Positions 1-11,200 of a stretch of DNA of 64,000 bases are shown piece after piece. A model generated the notes under the pieces. The model searched no databases, had not been told where the DNA came from, and saw only the letters and a list, made by a program, of their open reading frames with translations. Source of the stretch: Trichoderma breve (taxonomy: Eukaryota > Ascomycota > Sordariomycetes > Hypocreales > Hypocreaceae); assembly GCF_028502605.1 (NCBI RefSeq), contig NC_079232.1:6510001-6574000 (forward strand), given 5' to 3'. Positions within the stretch are counted from its first letter, which is position 1. The number at the start of each line of letters is the position of its first letter. A program made the translations under genes and the position numbers.

Positions 1-2847
1 AACCAGTACTTATGTTCCGTCCAAGGATACGGATAAAAGTCTGAGACGACAGCAGGCAATCGAATACGTTCGTCAGGATGGTTGATCTTCCTAAAACTAA
101 TGGGGTGGCCTTTGACAAATAGGCTCCCCGCGCAATCCAAAAGCGTGGAGGTCGCATGCTGATTGCGAATGAGGCACGGTAAATATTTTACTCCCATTGC
201 GGCTTGAGGGCTGATACTCTTCAAAATCTGCTTGATTGGGCCCTCTAGGGCAGCATGAGGACCAACTTCGATAATGACATCTGCTTTTACTCCCTGATAA
301 AGCTCTTTGAGAGCTGGAGAGAAGAGCACAGGCTGGGTAAGGTTGTCAACCCAATATGACGGCCCAAGAGATGTCGAGGAGTTGAGTTTACTGCCTAGTA
401 AAGACGAATAAAACTCGACACCGGAGGTATTATTCTCTGCGATGTACTTGATTGCGGTCTTGTAATCATCCGCGACTAGTTGCATATGAGCTGAGTGATA
501 TGCCATTGTCACCCGCAACTTGCGGTTAAAGGTGCTCTGACTCTCCAATTCTGCAGCAAGCTTGTCGATATCTTCTTCGTCTCCAGAAGCAGTAATGGAA
601 TTTGGAGAATTCTCACAGGCAACGGTGATGTTCTGCAGCCCTTTAGTCTTGATGATGCTCTTAACCTCCTGGGCCCCAGCGCCGACAGCCAACATGGCAC
701 CTCGAAGATTTGGGTGTTTGAGCTTCAATTCTGAGGAAACTTTACCACGCCAGTAGGCCACAGACATGGCATCCTCAAGGCTAATAGCACCAGCAGCAAA
801 GGCAGCTCCAATTTCCCCACTGGAATGACCAATAACGGCCGACGGCGTGATTCCCCAGGACTCCAAGAGCTTTGTGAGGCCGAGCTGAATCGCTGTACAT
901 GCTGGTTGCGAGATGTGTGCCTCGTTGACCAGCGATTCTTCTTTTCCCTTGGCTAGCTCATCCAAAAGAGAGAACTCGGCACCAATCTCCTGCAGGTAGT
1001 CACTACATGTGCTGATGGTATTGGCAAATATCGGATGGCTCTCCATCAGCTCCTTGCCCATTCCTGCCCACTGCGCTCCCTGTCCGGTATACACGAATGC
1101 CACTTTTGGCTCTTTCGAAGCTACCATAGGAGTGGCACCGACGCCGTTGAGCGCATTAGCAAGCTCACTGCATGACGATGCTGTAATGGCGATGCGCCAT
1201 TGCAGATGTGACCTCCTCTCACCAAGTGTATAAGCCATATCTCTACCCAATCGCTTCTGAAAGACCTCTGGATGCTGCTCAATGTAGATACCAAGCTTTT
1301 CAACCACTCGCTTGGCGGCGCCCTCATCATGAGCGGATAGGACGAATAACCTTGGGATCACGTTCTGGGTGTCATAAGGAGAGTCAATAAGCGAGAAGGG
1401 AACCTTCTCCATCACTACATGCGCATTGGAGCCTCCGAAACCGAAGCTGTTGACGCTGATGTAGCGCTTGTGTCGAGGCCACGGTCGTATACTAGTTGGA
1501 ACTTTGATGTTCCATTCATCGAGAGGAATCGCCTCATTAGCCTTTTCGAAATTGGCGTTGGGAAGAATGAAGCCCTTCTCGAGCATCATGGACGCTTTGA
1601 TGACGGATATAATCCCACTTGCATTTTCCAAGTGGCCAACATTGGATTTAACAGAGCCCATATACAATGGCGTGCGCTTTGTACGGCCTGCTCCGAACAC
1701 GCGATATATGGAATTGGCTTCAATAGGATCGCCGGCTCTCGTACCGGTTCCATGGGCTTCAACGTAGCCAGTGTCCTCAGGGGAGATGCCGGCTCTGGCA
1801 TATACTTCCCTTATCAAACGCTCCTGCGCCTCACCGCTGGGATTCGTCAATCCTGAGGTTTTACCGTCTTGGTTCGTGCCGGTATTTATAATGACGGAGC
1901 GTATCTTGTCTTTATCCTTGAGCGCTTGGTGGAGAGGCTTGAGAATAAGGCATCCTGTGCCCTCGCCTCGAGCAAAGCCGGATTTTGCCCTGTGATCAAA
2001 AGCAAAAGTCTTGCCATGTTCGTTGAACAGTCTGCGATGTGTTAACAGTCACTCGCATACTTGATGATATATTGTTACTGACCCTAGTAATGACATGGAA
2101 ATCATATCGTGAGGCTGCAGATGCAAGTTGGACGCTGCGACAATAGCCGAGTCCGATTCTCCTGACCGGATGCTCTGCACTGCCAAATGTAGTGCATACA
2201 GGCCAGATGAACAGGCCGTGTCTGCTGAAAAAGAAGGGCCGTGCAAGTTGAAGTAATAAGAGATGCGGCCAGCCTGGATGGACTGATGATTGCCAGTGGC
2301 ATCATACATGGGTACTTGATCAAGTTCTTTTAATGTGCCAAGCCGATAATCTGAAGAGGCGCCGCCAATAAAGACTCCCATATTACTACCAGAAATGGTA
2401 TTCTTAGGTATCCCTGCGTTCTCTAGGGCTTCATACGTGCATTCTAAAAGATGTCTTTGTTGAGGATCTACAAGCAAGCGTGAGCGTTTGGATATCTACA
2501 TATGCAACAAGGTGTTCTACTACATAGGAAGAGGGGAAATCCATACCCATAGCCTCAGCCTCTTGTTTTGTTATATGGAAAAAAGGCGCGTCAAAGTTCG
2601 ACAAATCGCCATTCATAAAGTATCCACCTTTGTTATTGAAGCTTCCTTTCTTATAGGGGTCCGGGTGGTAATACGCCTTGGGGGTGAATCTTTCTTCAGG
2701 AATAGGTCGCCAGCCATCACGCGAGCGCGATAACATGGTCCAGAAATCATCAAGTGTTGAGATACCACCCGACAGACGGCAGGACATGCCGACTATGGCG
2801 ATGGGCATCGGGCGCTCCCGATCCATGTCTTGATTTGAGGACGACAT
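1..2847 (-). CDS. Polyketide synthase, N-terminal part (KS-AT), runs off the left edge
   Basis: Three exons are visible: 2847-2547, 2467-2083 and 2031 to beyond base 1. They give about 905 residues, and the frame is still open at the window edge. The ketosynthase has DTACSSG (Cys186), VEAHGTGT (His322) and KSNVGH (His362). An acyltransferase follows, with GQGAQW near residue 545, the nucleophile motif GHSSGEIG near 630 and AYHSAHM further on. The visible part ends in a PYPW linker of the kind that precedes a dehydratase domain. This layout is typical of fungal type I, probably highly reducing, polyketide synthases, which build a polyketide from malonyl-CoA. Both introns (79 and 51 bp) lie in the KS domain, and removing them restores EAEAMDPQQRHL and MSLLGLFNEHGK. 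The start ATG at 2847 was preferred over an in-frame TTG nine bases upstream. The gene is divergent from the FSH hydrolase. Domains beyond AT, and hence the product, cannot be seen. Confidence 0.93.
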
Positions 2848-4693
2848 GATGTGCAAGAGAATCCTCTATCTCAAATTGCTGAGAATGTGAAGGGAGGTTT
2901 GCGTGGTAACCTTACTCCATACATCCCACAAAGTTCAGGAAGAGAGGAGAACGAAGTGAAAGCAACTGATGTGCGAAGGGGTTGGTTTAATACTGGGATC
3001 CATCTTGATATCACTCTACGGGGTCAAATTACGGCTTGGCAGAGAAGTCTCCTAACGTAACCAAAGAAGAGACATTGGACAGCGAAAGAGGGACCCTTGA
3101 CGCCACTTTCATGACGGCAGGGTTTTAATTTCCGTGAACATCAGCAAGAACTGGCGTGGCTTATGAACATGAACAGTTTGCGGCCTCGAGGCAGGGCGCC
3201 ACTGACCACCCAAATCACTCAGTCGGTAACACAAGCAAGCCGTGTTGTTGGACGTGTCATAAAGCCACGTTTTCTGAGAATACAATCCCTTTTGTTGTTG
3301 TGCAAATGAAAGAGAGAGAGAAAAAAAAAGATACGGATATCATTAAGTCCGTGTGCGGGATGTCTCAGCCATTTCTTCCGTTGGCCCCTGATTTGCTGCA
3401 TGCATCGAGTCACCAGATATTCTCCAACCAACAGTGGATAAGACATCCATATTGTGCCGCTACTGGGTCGCATTTTGAAACATATTGAACGAATAAGGGC
3501 GACAGAGTGACAGAGCGTAGAGCTTGTTCAATTTATCAATCCTAGGAACTACTCCGTATTCACGGAGAATCAGACTATCGACATGCATCATTGCTGTTGG
3601 CACATGCAAAATAACGAGTATGAAAGTGTCCGAAATTGCACTTCATTTCTCCTGAGATAAGTACTACTATGTTAGATGCAGTGCAACCCCCAGAGAAATT
3701 GCGGCTACATACAAGAGACAGAATATCAATGGATGCGACTAGGTGCTCATTGTCCCTCGCAAGCATTGTCAATGTTCCAAAGTATTATTAGGACTGAGCA
3801 GTCATTTTATCATCCCTTATCAGCTTTGAAATGGGGAACAAGGGAAACTATGTTTATCAATTTGCGACAAATGTCTTTGAGCTATCGGGCGTTGTTGAAG
3901 GGAAGAGCTCCAACCTGCCCTGTTACTGCCTACACTTCGGCAATTATACTCCGGAAAACCACAATACCGAGACATCTTACCAAGGGCATAGGGTTGGCCC
4001 TTGAGGAGGGGGAAAAAAGGAGATGTCAGAATGACAGCTTCGGGCTTTGTGTAAACCGGTAAAGCTTGGCATATACCGCGGCCAGACGTGTCATCTCTTT
4101 ACGAAATACGGGTTCAGGTCGAGCGCTTGGCTGCGTCAGGCTGTGTAACAATCTTATTTGACGGCTTCAATCTGCGGCTTCGTGATGAGTTATTGACAGT
4201 ATTGCCACATTGAGCTGATGTCTTTCTTATCTGTTACAATTTCATGTCTTGCTTGTTGGGATTTATGCTTTGATGCCTTCCTGCTTCTCATTGGGCATTG
4301 CATCCAAAAATTTAGACGCAAATATTGTTTTAAAAGGCAGTGTGCAAGGTACAGTGCATAAATCATTTTACGAGCGATGGAATCCGTCAATATTGGGTTG
4401 AAAGCGATATGCCCGTGCGAGAATGTCTCAGTCTCGACGCGGCGTCTCCGCTCCCGCTTTGTGCTGCCCCGGTTTCGTCTCCTATGCGGAATGGAGGGAT
4501 GGAAGCTGTCAAGGTAATATGAGTTAAATTGGACATTGATATGGTCCACATGTTCCCGAGGCCAGGAAAAGACCTAGCTACACAGAGCGAAATAAATTCC
4601 GTGGGAAAAATATCCTCCTGATTCACTCCCATTTTACTGGGGAGTTTGCTTGCAATAAGTCGGGTCGGTATCACATATTATATCTCTTGCATC
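2848..4693. other. Divergent intergenic region between the PKS and the FSH hydrolase
   Basis: These 1.85 kb carry no ORF with a recognisable domain. The region must hold the promoters of the PKS (leftward) and of the hydrolase (rightward), so it is a candidate shared control region. A palindromic TACTCCGTA lies at 3550-3558, a motif that recurs upstream of other genes in the window. The short ORFs at 3676-4062 (+) and 4190-4549 (-) lack codon or domain support. Confidence 0.6.
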
Positions 4694-5656
4694 ATGAAAG
4701 TTCTCTGTCTCCACGGTGCCTTTGGCAGTGCTTCTGTAAGTTGAAGATGTGATTACAAACTAATGTCCTTTCATTCTTACGTGTACTAATCTTTTGTGGC
4801 TCAGACCTTCAAAGTTCAGCTCGGCATCTTCACCGACGCTGCGCAACGAACTGGTGTAGAGTTCAAATGGATCAATGGCTTCACCGAGGCAACCCCCCCA
4901 GCGGGCTTTGACGACTACTTTGGCGCTCCACCTCTATACCGGTTCATGGATGTTGATGGCACGAGCGAACTAGAGAAGATAATTGTCAGGATCAGGGATC
5001 TTCCCCAAGGAGAATCTCCCGAAGAGACGATGCGAAAGCTGATTGCGGATAAGGAGCAGTTTACGACCCCAGCTGTGACAATGGCCTTGGATAGACTACT
5101 GCAGCTTCTGGATGAGGACCCGGAGATTGATGTGAGTTTAAGAACTCTCCATGATACGCAGTATTACAACTGATGTGGCTTAATACTAGGGGATCCTTGG
5201 ATACTCGGAAGGCGCTACAGTGGCAGCCACACTGATTCTTGAAGAGCAGCGCCTTTTTAGGGAGCAAGGCCGTCCTCGACGCATCAAGGTTCGATACTAT
5301 TGCTTTCTTTTGCATGTATTTCCAACTGAGTTATGCATAAAGAGTTGCTGACTGGGTATAAGTGTGCCATATTCTTTGCGGGTTGGCCTCCTGTCCGCAT
5401 CATCGATGGGCGTGTTCAGACGCTGCTTGCAGATGAACACGACGAAATGATTGACATACCGACATGCCATGTCGTAGGCTGTAACGATCCATACATTCAT
5501 GGAGCAATTGCACTTTATGGAATGTGCGATGAGGACATGGCGATTTTGTTCGATCATGGCAAGGGACACACAGTCCCTAGGGACGAGCTGACGGTGAAGG
5601 AACTAGCAGAGACGATTGAGAGGACTTTTGATCAAGCTGCAGCATTTAGTCATTAG
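4694..5656 (+). CDS. FSH-family serine hydrolase (candidate polyketide-releasing thioesterase)
   Basis: Four exons (4694-4735, 4805-5131, 5190-5288, 5363-5656) encode 253 residues of an alpha/beta-hydrolase of the FSH1 family. The N-terminus MKVLCLHGAFGSAS is the usual first strand with the oxyanion HG. The nucleophile elbow is GYSEG (Ser129), the acid is probably Asp198 in CNDP, and the catalytic His is His225 in GKGHTVP, so the triad is complete. Length is normal for the family. The third intron uses a weak donor (GTTCG), but the frame stays correct across it. Members of this family sit beside highly reducing PKS genes, and LovG of the lovastatin pathway releases the finished chain. Position here, divergent from a PKS, suggests the same job; this is inference. 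A general esterase role is the alternative. Confidence 0.88.
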
Positions 5657-6517
5657 TTGAAATTATATGCATCTGAGCAAGACTTGATTTACGCATGTGT
5701 CGTGATTATAAAGCGGGATAGCTTACACAATGCAGCTCCGATGTCACAATGTGGCACGGCTCTTCCCGCGTTCTCCAAGGCGCAGAGAACTCTGAAGAGA
5801 AAGCAGCAAATTAGGCGGCCGCTTTGGCCGTTTCTGATTGACAATATCGTGGGGAAATATCTTTTTGGCGTGATTTGGAAGTGTAGTAGCTTTTTGATCC
5901 CTTTCGTCCGGAAACGGCATCCTCAGTATTCGAGGTTATCTCAAGGGATGCACCCTGCGTGGAAACATCAGAGTTGGGCGCTTTCAGCTAGATGAATGCT
6001 TTAATGCACAATGATATTCAACAATTGTTTTCGCATTTGTAAATCTGTAGGTATTTAATTGCTTTCGTCTTGACCCTGTGTTTGGGAGATACGAGAGAGG
6101 AGGAGGAGGAGAGGATGCCGACCAAGTTAGGGACCAAATCGATCAACAGTTTGAGACAAAAATAGAGATTGAGACAATGCAAATCCGGGAGACTGGAAGA
6201 GTATAACAGCTTTTTTCCCCCCTCTAGACGGAAACATTCAAAGAGAAGCGAAGAGCCAAAGGAAGCATCTCTATCTGCACACGTCTTTACCCCCCTGTTC
6301 GAATGCAAGACGAAAGTGAACGCGAAGTGAGGAGGGCTGGCCAGGTGCCAAGCACCTGTAGAGCTGCTATCAATTCACCACGTCGAGCCACAACAACTGG
6401 AAGATGGAAATCTTTCCCCTTCCTGCCACTTCCACCCAACCTCTATTTTGCCAACCCTCTTCTTCTCCAAACCATCCAACCCAACGAAGCAGGCTATCCT
6501 GAGTCAAGATCATCACG
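5657..6517. other. Intergenic, FSH hydrolase 3' side and UGT promoter
   Basis: About 860 bp without a supported gene. A CT-rich stretch just before 6518 (around 6410-6480) resembles the pyrimidine-rich core promoter or leader of many filamentous-fungal genes. The ORFs here have no recognisable domain. Confidence 0.5.
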
Positions 6518-8274
6518 ATGGCCCCTTTCATCCGCAGACGTATTCTGCTCATCACCAACGTCGAGTGTGGCGAGCTCGATCTCTTCCTCGCCACTGCCCA
6601 GTCTCTCCTCGAGACTGATCCTGGCTTGGATCTCCATCTCGCCACCTTCTCTGGCCTTGACGATGATGCCCTCCCTGTTGGCGTCATCTATCATCAAATC
6701 AACGGCATCTCCATGTATCAAGCCATCGAGGAACTCCTCAACCGTACCCAAGATGAGGGAAGCATCTCTGAGCCCTTCGCTGGACCACCTGGATTTAGAA
6801 AAACCAGGCGCGCCATCCGTGCCTATGCATCTCAGATCATGCCCTACACCGGACGCCAGATGGTAGACGTCTTCACTTCCATCGTGGACATCATCAGGAA
6901 CTTGAATCCTGACTTGGTCGTCGTCGACAGCCTCATGTCGGCGGGCTTGACTGCCTGCTACCATTTGGAGGTCAAGTTTGTGTGCCTTGGGCCCAACTCG
7001 ATCAAGGATTTTGCGGCCTCTGAGCAGCCTCGCAAGGCTGGCCTCTGGAAGTTTCCTGCGTAAGCCCTAGCTTGAAAGCACCTTCTTCCTCTCTCCCCTC
7101 TTACTCTCTTCCCTCTTCATCTCTACCTTCTTCCTCTCTCCCCTCTTACTCTCTTCCCTCTTCATCTCTACCTTCTTCATCTCTACCCTCTTCATCTCTT
7201 TTTTTGCCTTTGGCTAACGAAACCATCCAGGCTCTTCTCCCAGTTTGAGTATCCTGTTCCATGGAGCAAGGTTCCTCTCAACTTTCATTTCTCCCTCTAC
7301 ACTGCCAAGGCCATTAAGAATGACCCGCAGCGAAAGGAGGTGCAGTCGTACCTGACTGCCCATACCATTCTTCGAGGTCCCCTCGATCTTCTCAAGAATC
7401 GTCCCGAGGGCCTCAAGATCTTGGTCGGTTCCCTTCCAGAGCTGGACTTTCCTCTCGTGGTCCCCTCCCACGTCATCCCTTGCGGCCCGATCATTCGTCG
7501 CTGCCAGCCCCTTGAGGAGACGGACGCCAAGCTTGCAGAGTGGCTTGCCCATGGACGAACCATCTACGTCAACATGGGAGCCGTCGTCAAGGTGCCCGTG
7601 GACCAGGCTATTGAGATTGCCAAGGCCTTGAAGATGGTCATCGACACTTTTAACCGCCAGGCTGAAAAGGGCCGTCTGCAGGTCCTCTGGAAGCTGAAGA
7701 AGAAGGGTCGTTACTCCGTCTATGAACCGACCTGCAGCATTGCCAAAATCCTTCGTCAGGAATTTGCTCATGATCGCGTCCGCATTGTGGATTGGGTTCA
7801 GCCTGAACCTGTTTCTATCCTTCGCACCGGTAACGTCGTCTGCTCGGTCCATCACGGCGGAGCCAACTCGTTCAACGAGGCCATTGTGTAAGTTCAATCT
7901 CTCGCTTTGGAAGCATCCTCCCACAACTCGCCCACTATAGTCCCTCCCTCTATCTGGACGAATTCAACTGACCAATAATGTCTTTTCAAACAATTTACAG
8001 GAGCGGCGTCCCGCAGCTTGTCCTTCCTGTCTGGGGACTTTGCTACGACTATGCCCAACGCGTGGAACGTCTCGGTGTCGGCCGCTGCGGCAATCCCACC
8101 TCTAAGCCTCGATGGACTGCAGAGGAGCTCTCTCGTGAGCTTCTCAACGTCTTGGTTGGCGATGAGGCCAAGGCTATCAAGGCAAATGCCTTGGCTGTGA
8201 AGAAGATTTGCAAACAGAACGGCAGCGGTGCTGATTGTGCTGCTATGGCCATTCTGAATGAGTGCGAGATGTAA
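6518..8274 (+). CDS. Family-1 UDP-glycosyltransferase (GT-B fold)
   Basis: Three exons (6518-7059, 7231-7887, 8001-8274) encode 490 residues. The C-terminal half has the donor-binding signature: VDWVQPEP, then HHGGANSFNEAI (His388-Gly391), then GVPQLVLPVWGLCYDYAQRVE. This is the UGT/MGT equivalent of the PSPG box. The N-terminal half starts with RRRILLITNVECGELDLFL and contains a PDLVVVDS segment, as expected for the acceptor domain. No signal peptide or membrane anchor is visible, so it should be cytosolic. The family transfers a sugar from a UDP-sugar to small lipophilic acceptors. It lies 0.9 kb beyond the FSH hydrolase on the same strand and near a PKS, which suggests that it glycosylates a polyketide; the acceptor is unknown. 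The first intron carries a tandem duplication. Confidence 0.93.
7081..7200 (+). repeat. Tandem 45-bp duplication plus partial units in UGT intron 1
   Basis: Two exact 45-bp pyrimidine-rich units (7081-7125 and 7126-7170) are followed by two 15-bp derivatives (7171-7185 and 7186-7200) ending in CTTCATCTCTA/T. They fill most of the 171-bp first intron of the glycosyltransferase (7060-7230). The sequence is entirely C/T-rich and probably expands by slippage or unequal exchange. Confidence 0.9.
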
Positions 8275-11200
8275 GCCAAGCTCAGGCAGGCTGAAGAGGG
8301 GCTGTTATGCCCTATGGGAATCTTGGAACGGTATATGAACGCAAAGGATGTTATGGCTGGTGAATTGCCATGCGAATATCAATGGATCGGGAAATGAACA
8401 TAATGGAATTTAGTTCAATAAAAGTGGCCGTTGTCGCCCTTGTTGCTTTACCTTTGTTTGTTTGGTTGTTGCTTTGCTCTTGATCAACTGCCCCAGTGAG
8501 GATTACATGTGGCTGACAATAGGAAATCATACCAATGCTACGGCGCATCTTGGTGAGTTATCCCTACCGCATTGCCAAGCTTCTCGTCATTATCATCTCC
8601 CACATTCTTAGCAGACGGCCAACTCTACGATCACGAAACACAAAGGAAACTACGACTCTTCTTGGCAGAGATGAATACAGCAGAGCATTCCCAACGTCCT
8701 TATTGGATGAAGGACTCCGTTACTCCCGCCCATCTTATGCCTATTCCGAAAGAATACACCCTAGATCTGTGCCTTAATTAATGCGAGTCGAGCAGCACGT
8801 CTGATCTGCGCCCCAGCCTGGCTTGCCTTCAAAGGCCCCTCCAGCCACATGGGCTTCCCTGTTGCATACGGCGGCTATGCAAAAGTTGCATGGCGCTCGT
8901 ATCCCCTTGTCCGGGCGAGAAGAGAAAGAAGGGGGAGCACGGCAACAAGAGATTTGAGAAGCGGGAGCACGACCGACTTGCAGAGGCGCGCGGGGATTTA
9001 TTCCCACAAGGCCGAGGGAATTCCGTGGGGGGATGGGAGGGAAGGGAAGATTGGGAGCTTCTGGTCCGCAAGACCATGGCCATGTGCCAATTGCGATCGA
9101 AAATCTGGCATCATGGCATCTCGGAGCCGAAACGAGAAGACGAGATGGTCGAATCAATGACGCAGCATGTCTCACGCACAATGGCTCAAGACTGCAACCC
9201 AGAAGCTCGAGAACCCCCGCGATGGCTCCAAAACAGCGTGCCCGTGACCTGATCAGCTCCATCACCCGGCATTGTCACGATGTCGCATCCTGGCAGCCCT
9301 CTTTTTTCGTGTGCTTGCGATAGATAAGCTTCGCGTGGAGCAGGAGCAGCAAATCTGGCAGACAGAAGCGGAGGGCGGGAATGACTTTCGCGCGCAAGCG
9401 GCCCGTATTGGCGTGCCCAAGGGGGGATGAGAAGAATCCAATCGGGCGGGCGCTTCCCTCACCATGTTGGTGCGATAGGTGTGGGTTTTTGCTTTCTGCA
9501 GTGCGACAGCATCTTGGGGAATTTCGCTCGCTCGCTCCATCTCTCTTCTGTCTCTCTCTGTGTGTGTCTTCTTCTTCCCACGCCCCCCATTTTGATTCTT
9601 TTGGGGTGTCATGCGGCGGGCTGTCGCGGGATAATAGTGTCATGGGCGGCATGGCCCTTGAGGGCACTAGCGGAGAGGGCTTGCAAGCTTGGACGAGCCG
9701 GCTGGGGGAGGGTTGGAGGGATGTTGTCTGGTTTGGCTTCCAAGAAGCCCCCCGTGGTTGCTGATCAATCAAGCCTCCCGGGAGCTTGGAGAGTGGTGAT
9801 CAAATTGTCGAATCCGTACAAGTACGACGGCAGCAGCACGGTAGTTGATGCGAGGAACAGAACAGGGAGATGAAAAGGGCTCAATGGCAGATCCGGTCAG
9901 GCCGGATCGTCCCCCTTTGCTCCTTTGTGGTGCGAACCGCGCGGTGCTTCTCTACAGTCAAATGGAATCAATCAATCAAATCTAATCAAACATCAAACCA
10001 GCTCTAAGCGGGCTGATCTGATCGGTCAAGCGAGAGTCAGACTGACGAGAGACGATGACGAAGCTGATGGACAGGAATAATCATGGCTGAGCCGCGACAA
10101 ATCCGATCCGAACCCAATCCAATCCGTGCCAATCCATTTCCATTCCAAACCAGCCCACTCCCAATCCCCAATCCCAATTCAATTCCTGGAGGGGCAAAAG
10201 CCAATTGATGGATGGAATCAGTCGGATTGGATTTCCCCCCTTCTCTCTCTTCCATTCTCTTATCGGCAGCAATACCGCTTCGCCTTGTAACTCGACTCTC
10301 CCCTTGTGCCACTCATCCCATCCATTTGCCATTTACGAAGGGGGGAACTTGACAGTACTTTGGTCGGCGAGTCTGGCTGTCATCTGTCGCAACATTCAGC
10401 TTAACGACACCCCCCTCCCTGACGCACCTTTTTGCTCCCCCACACTCAAATCAGACCCGACTGGGCCCGGACTAAGAAGTTGACTCGAACCGCCCGCCCA
10501 AGAGGCTTGAGAGGCATCCGCTTGTGATGACGTTGACGTACGTCTTGGCTTGGGACCTATCCCTTCTTTTTTCACATGGCAGCGGCGCGCGAGAGTAAAA
10601 AAAAAAATCATAAGAGAGGAACGCTTCGAAATTCTGGAATTGCGCCAATGTAGGTGACGAATCCGCGACATGCGGATTCCAGCCGCACAGGGCTGAAATT
10701 CCTCCTGAATCAGCCGCAGCTAGGCGAGGAGTTAGTCAAGGTTCAATCAAGAAGAAAAAGGAAATGTAGGCAGCCGAGCACCATCGCCGTCAGAATGATT
10801 GATGCCTGCGCAAAGACTGACGTGACGTAGCTCGCTCTCTTTTTTTGAAAACTGGAGAGAGCAAGAGGAATTGGGTCAGCTTATCGATAGAACGGCTGCC
10901 TTGAAGAGAAAGCAGCTTCAAGGACTAGGCCGGGACGAGGATAGAGGCAATCCGCAGCTTCGGCTCCCCTTTAGTGGCCGTCATGCTAAGACTAAGATGC
11001 CTCGTCAGCCCCATCTTGTGACTCACTCTCTTGTGGACAGTATTACTGAAAGGAGGCGTAGCAGCACGACTAGCCTGTGCCACTAGCTGGTCCTGCGTGA
11101 GTGGCCGGCGGTATCATGCACGCTGTTTACGCTTCTCAGATCCAGATGCTCTTGAATTGCAGCAGCTCACATCACACGCCCCCCCTGTTTGCTTCCCAAT

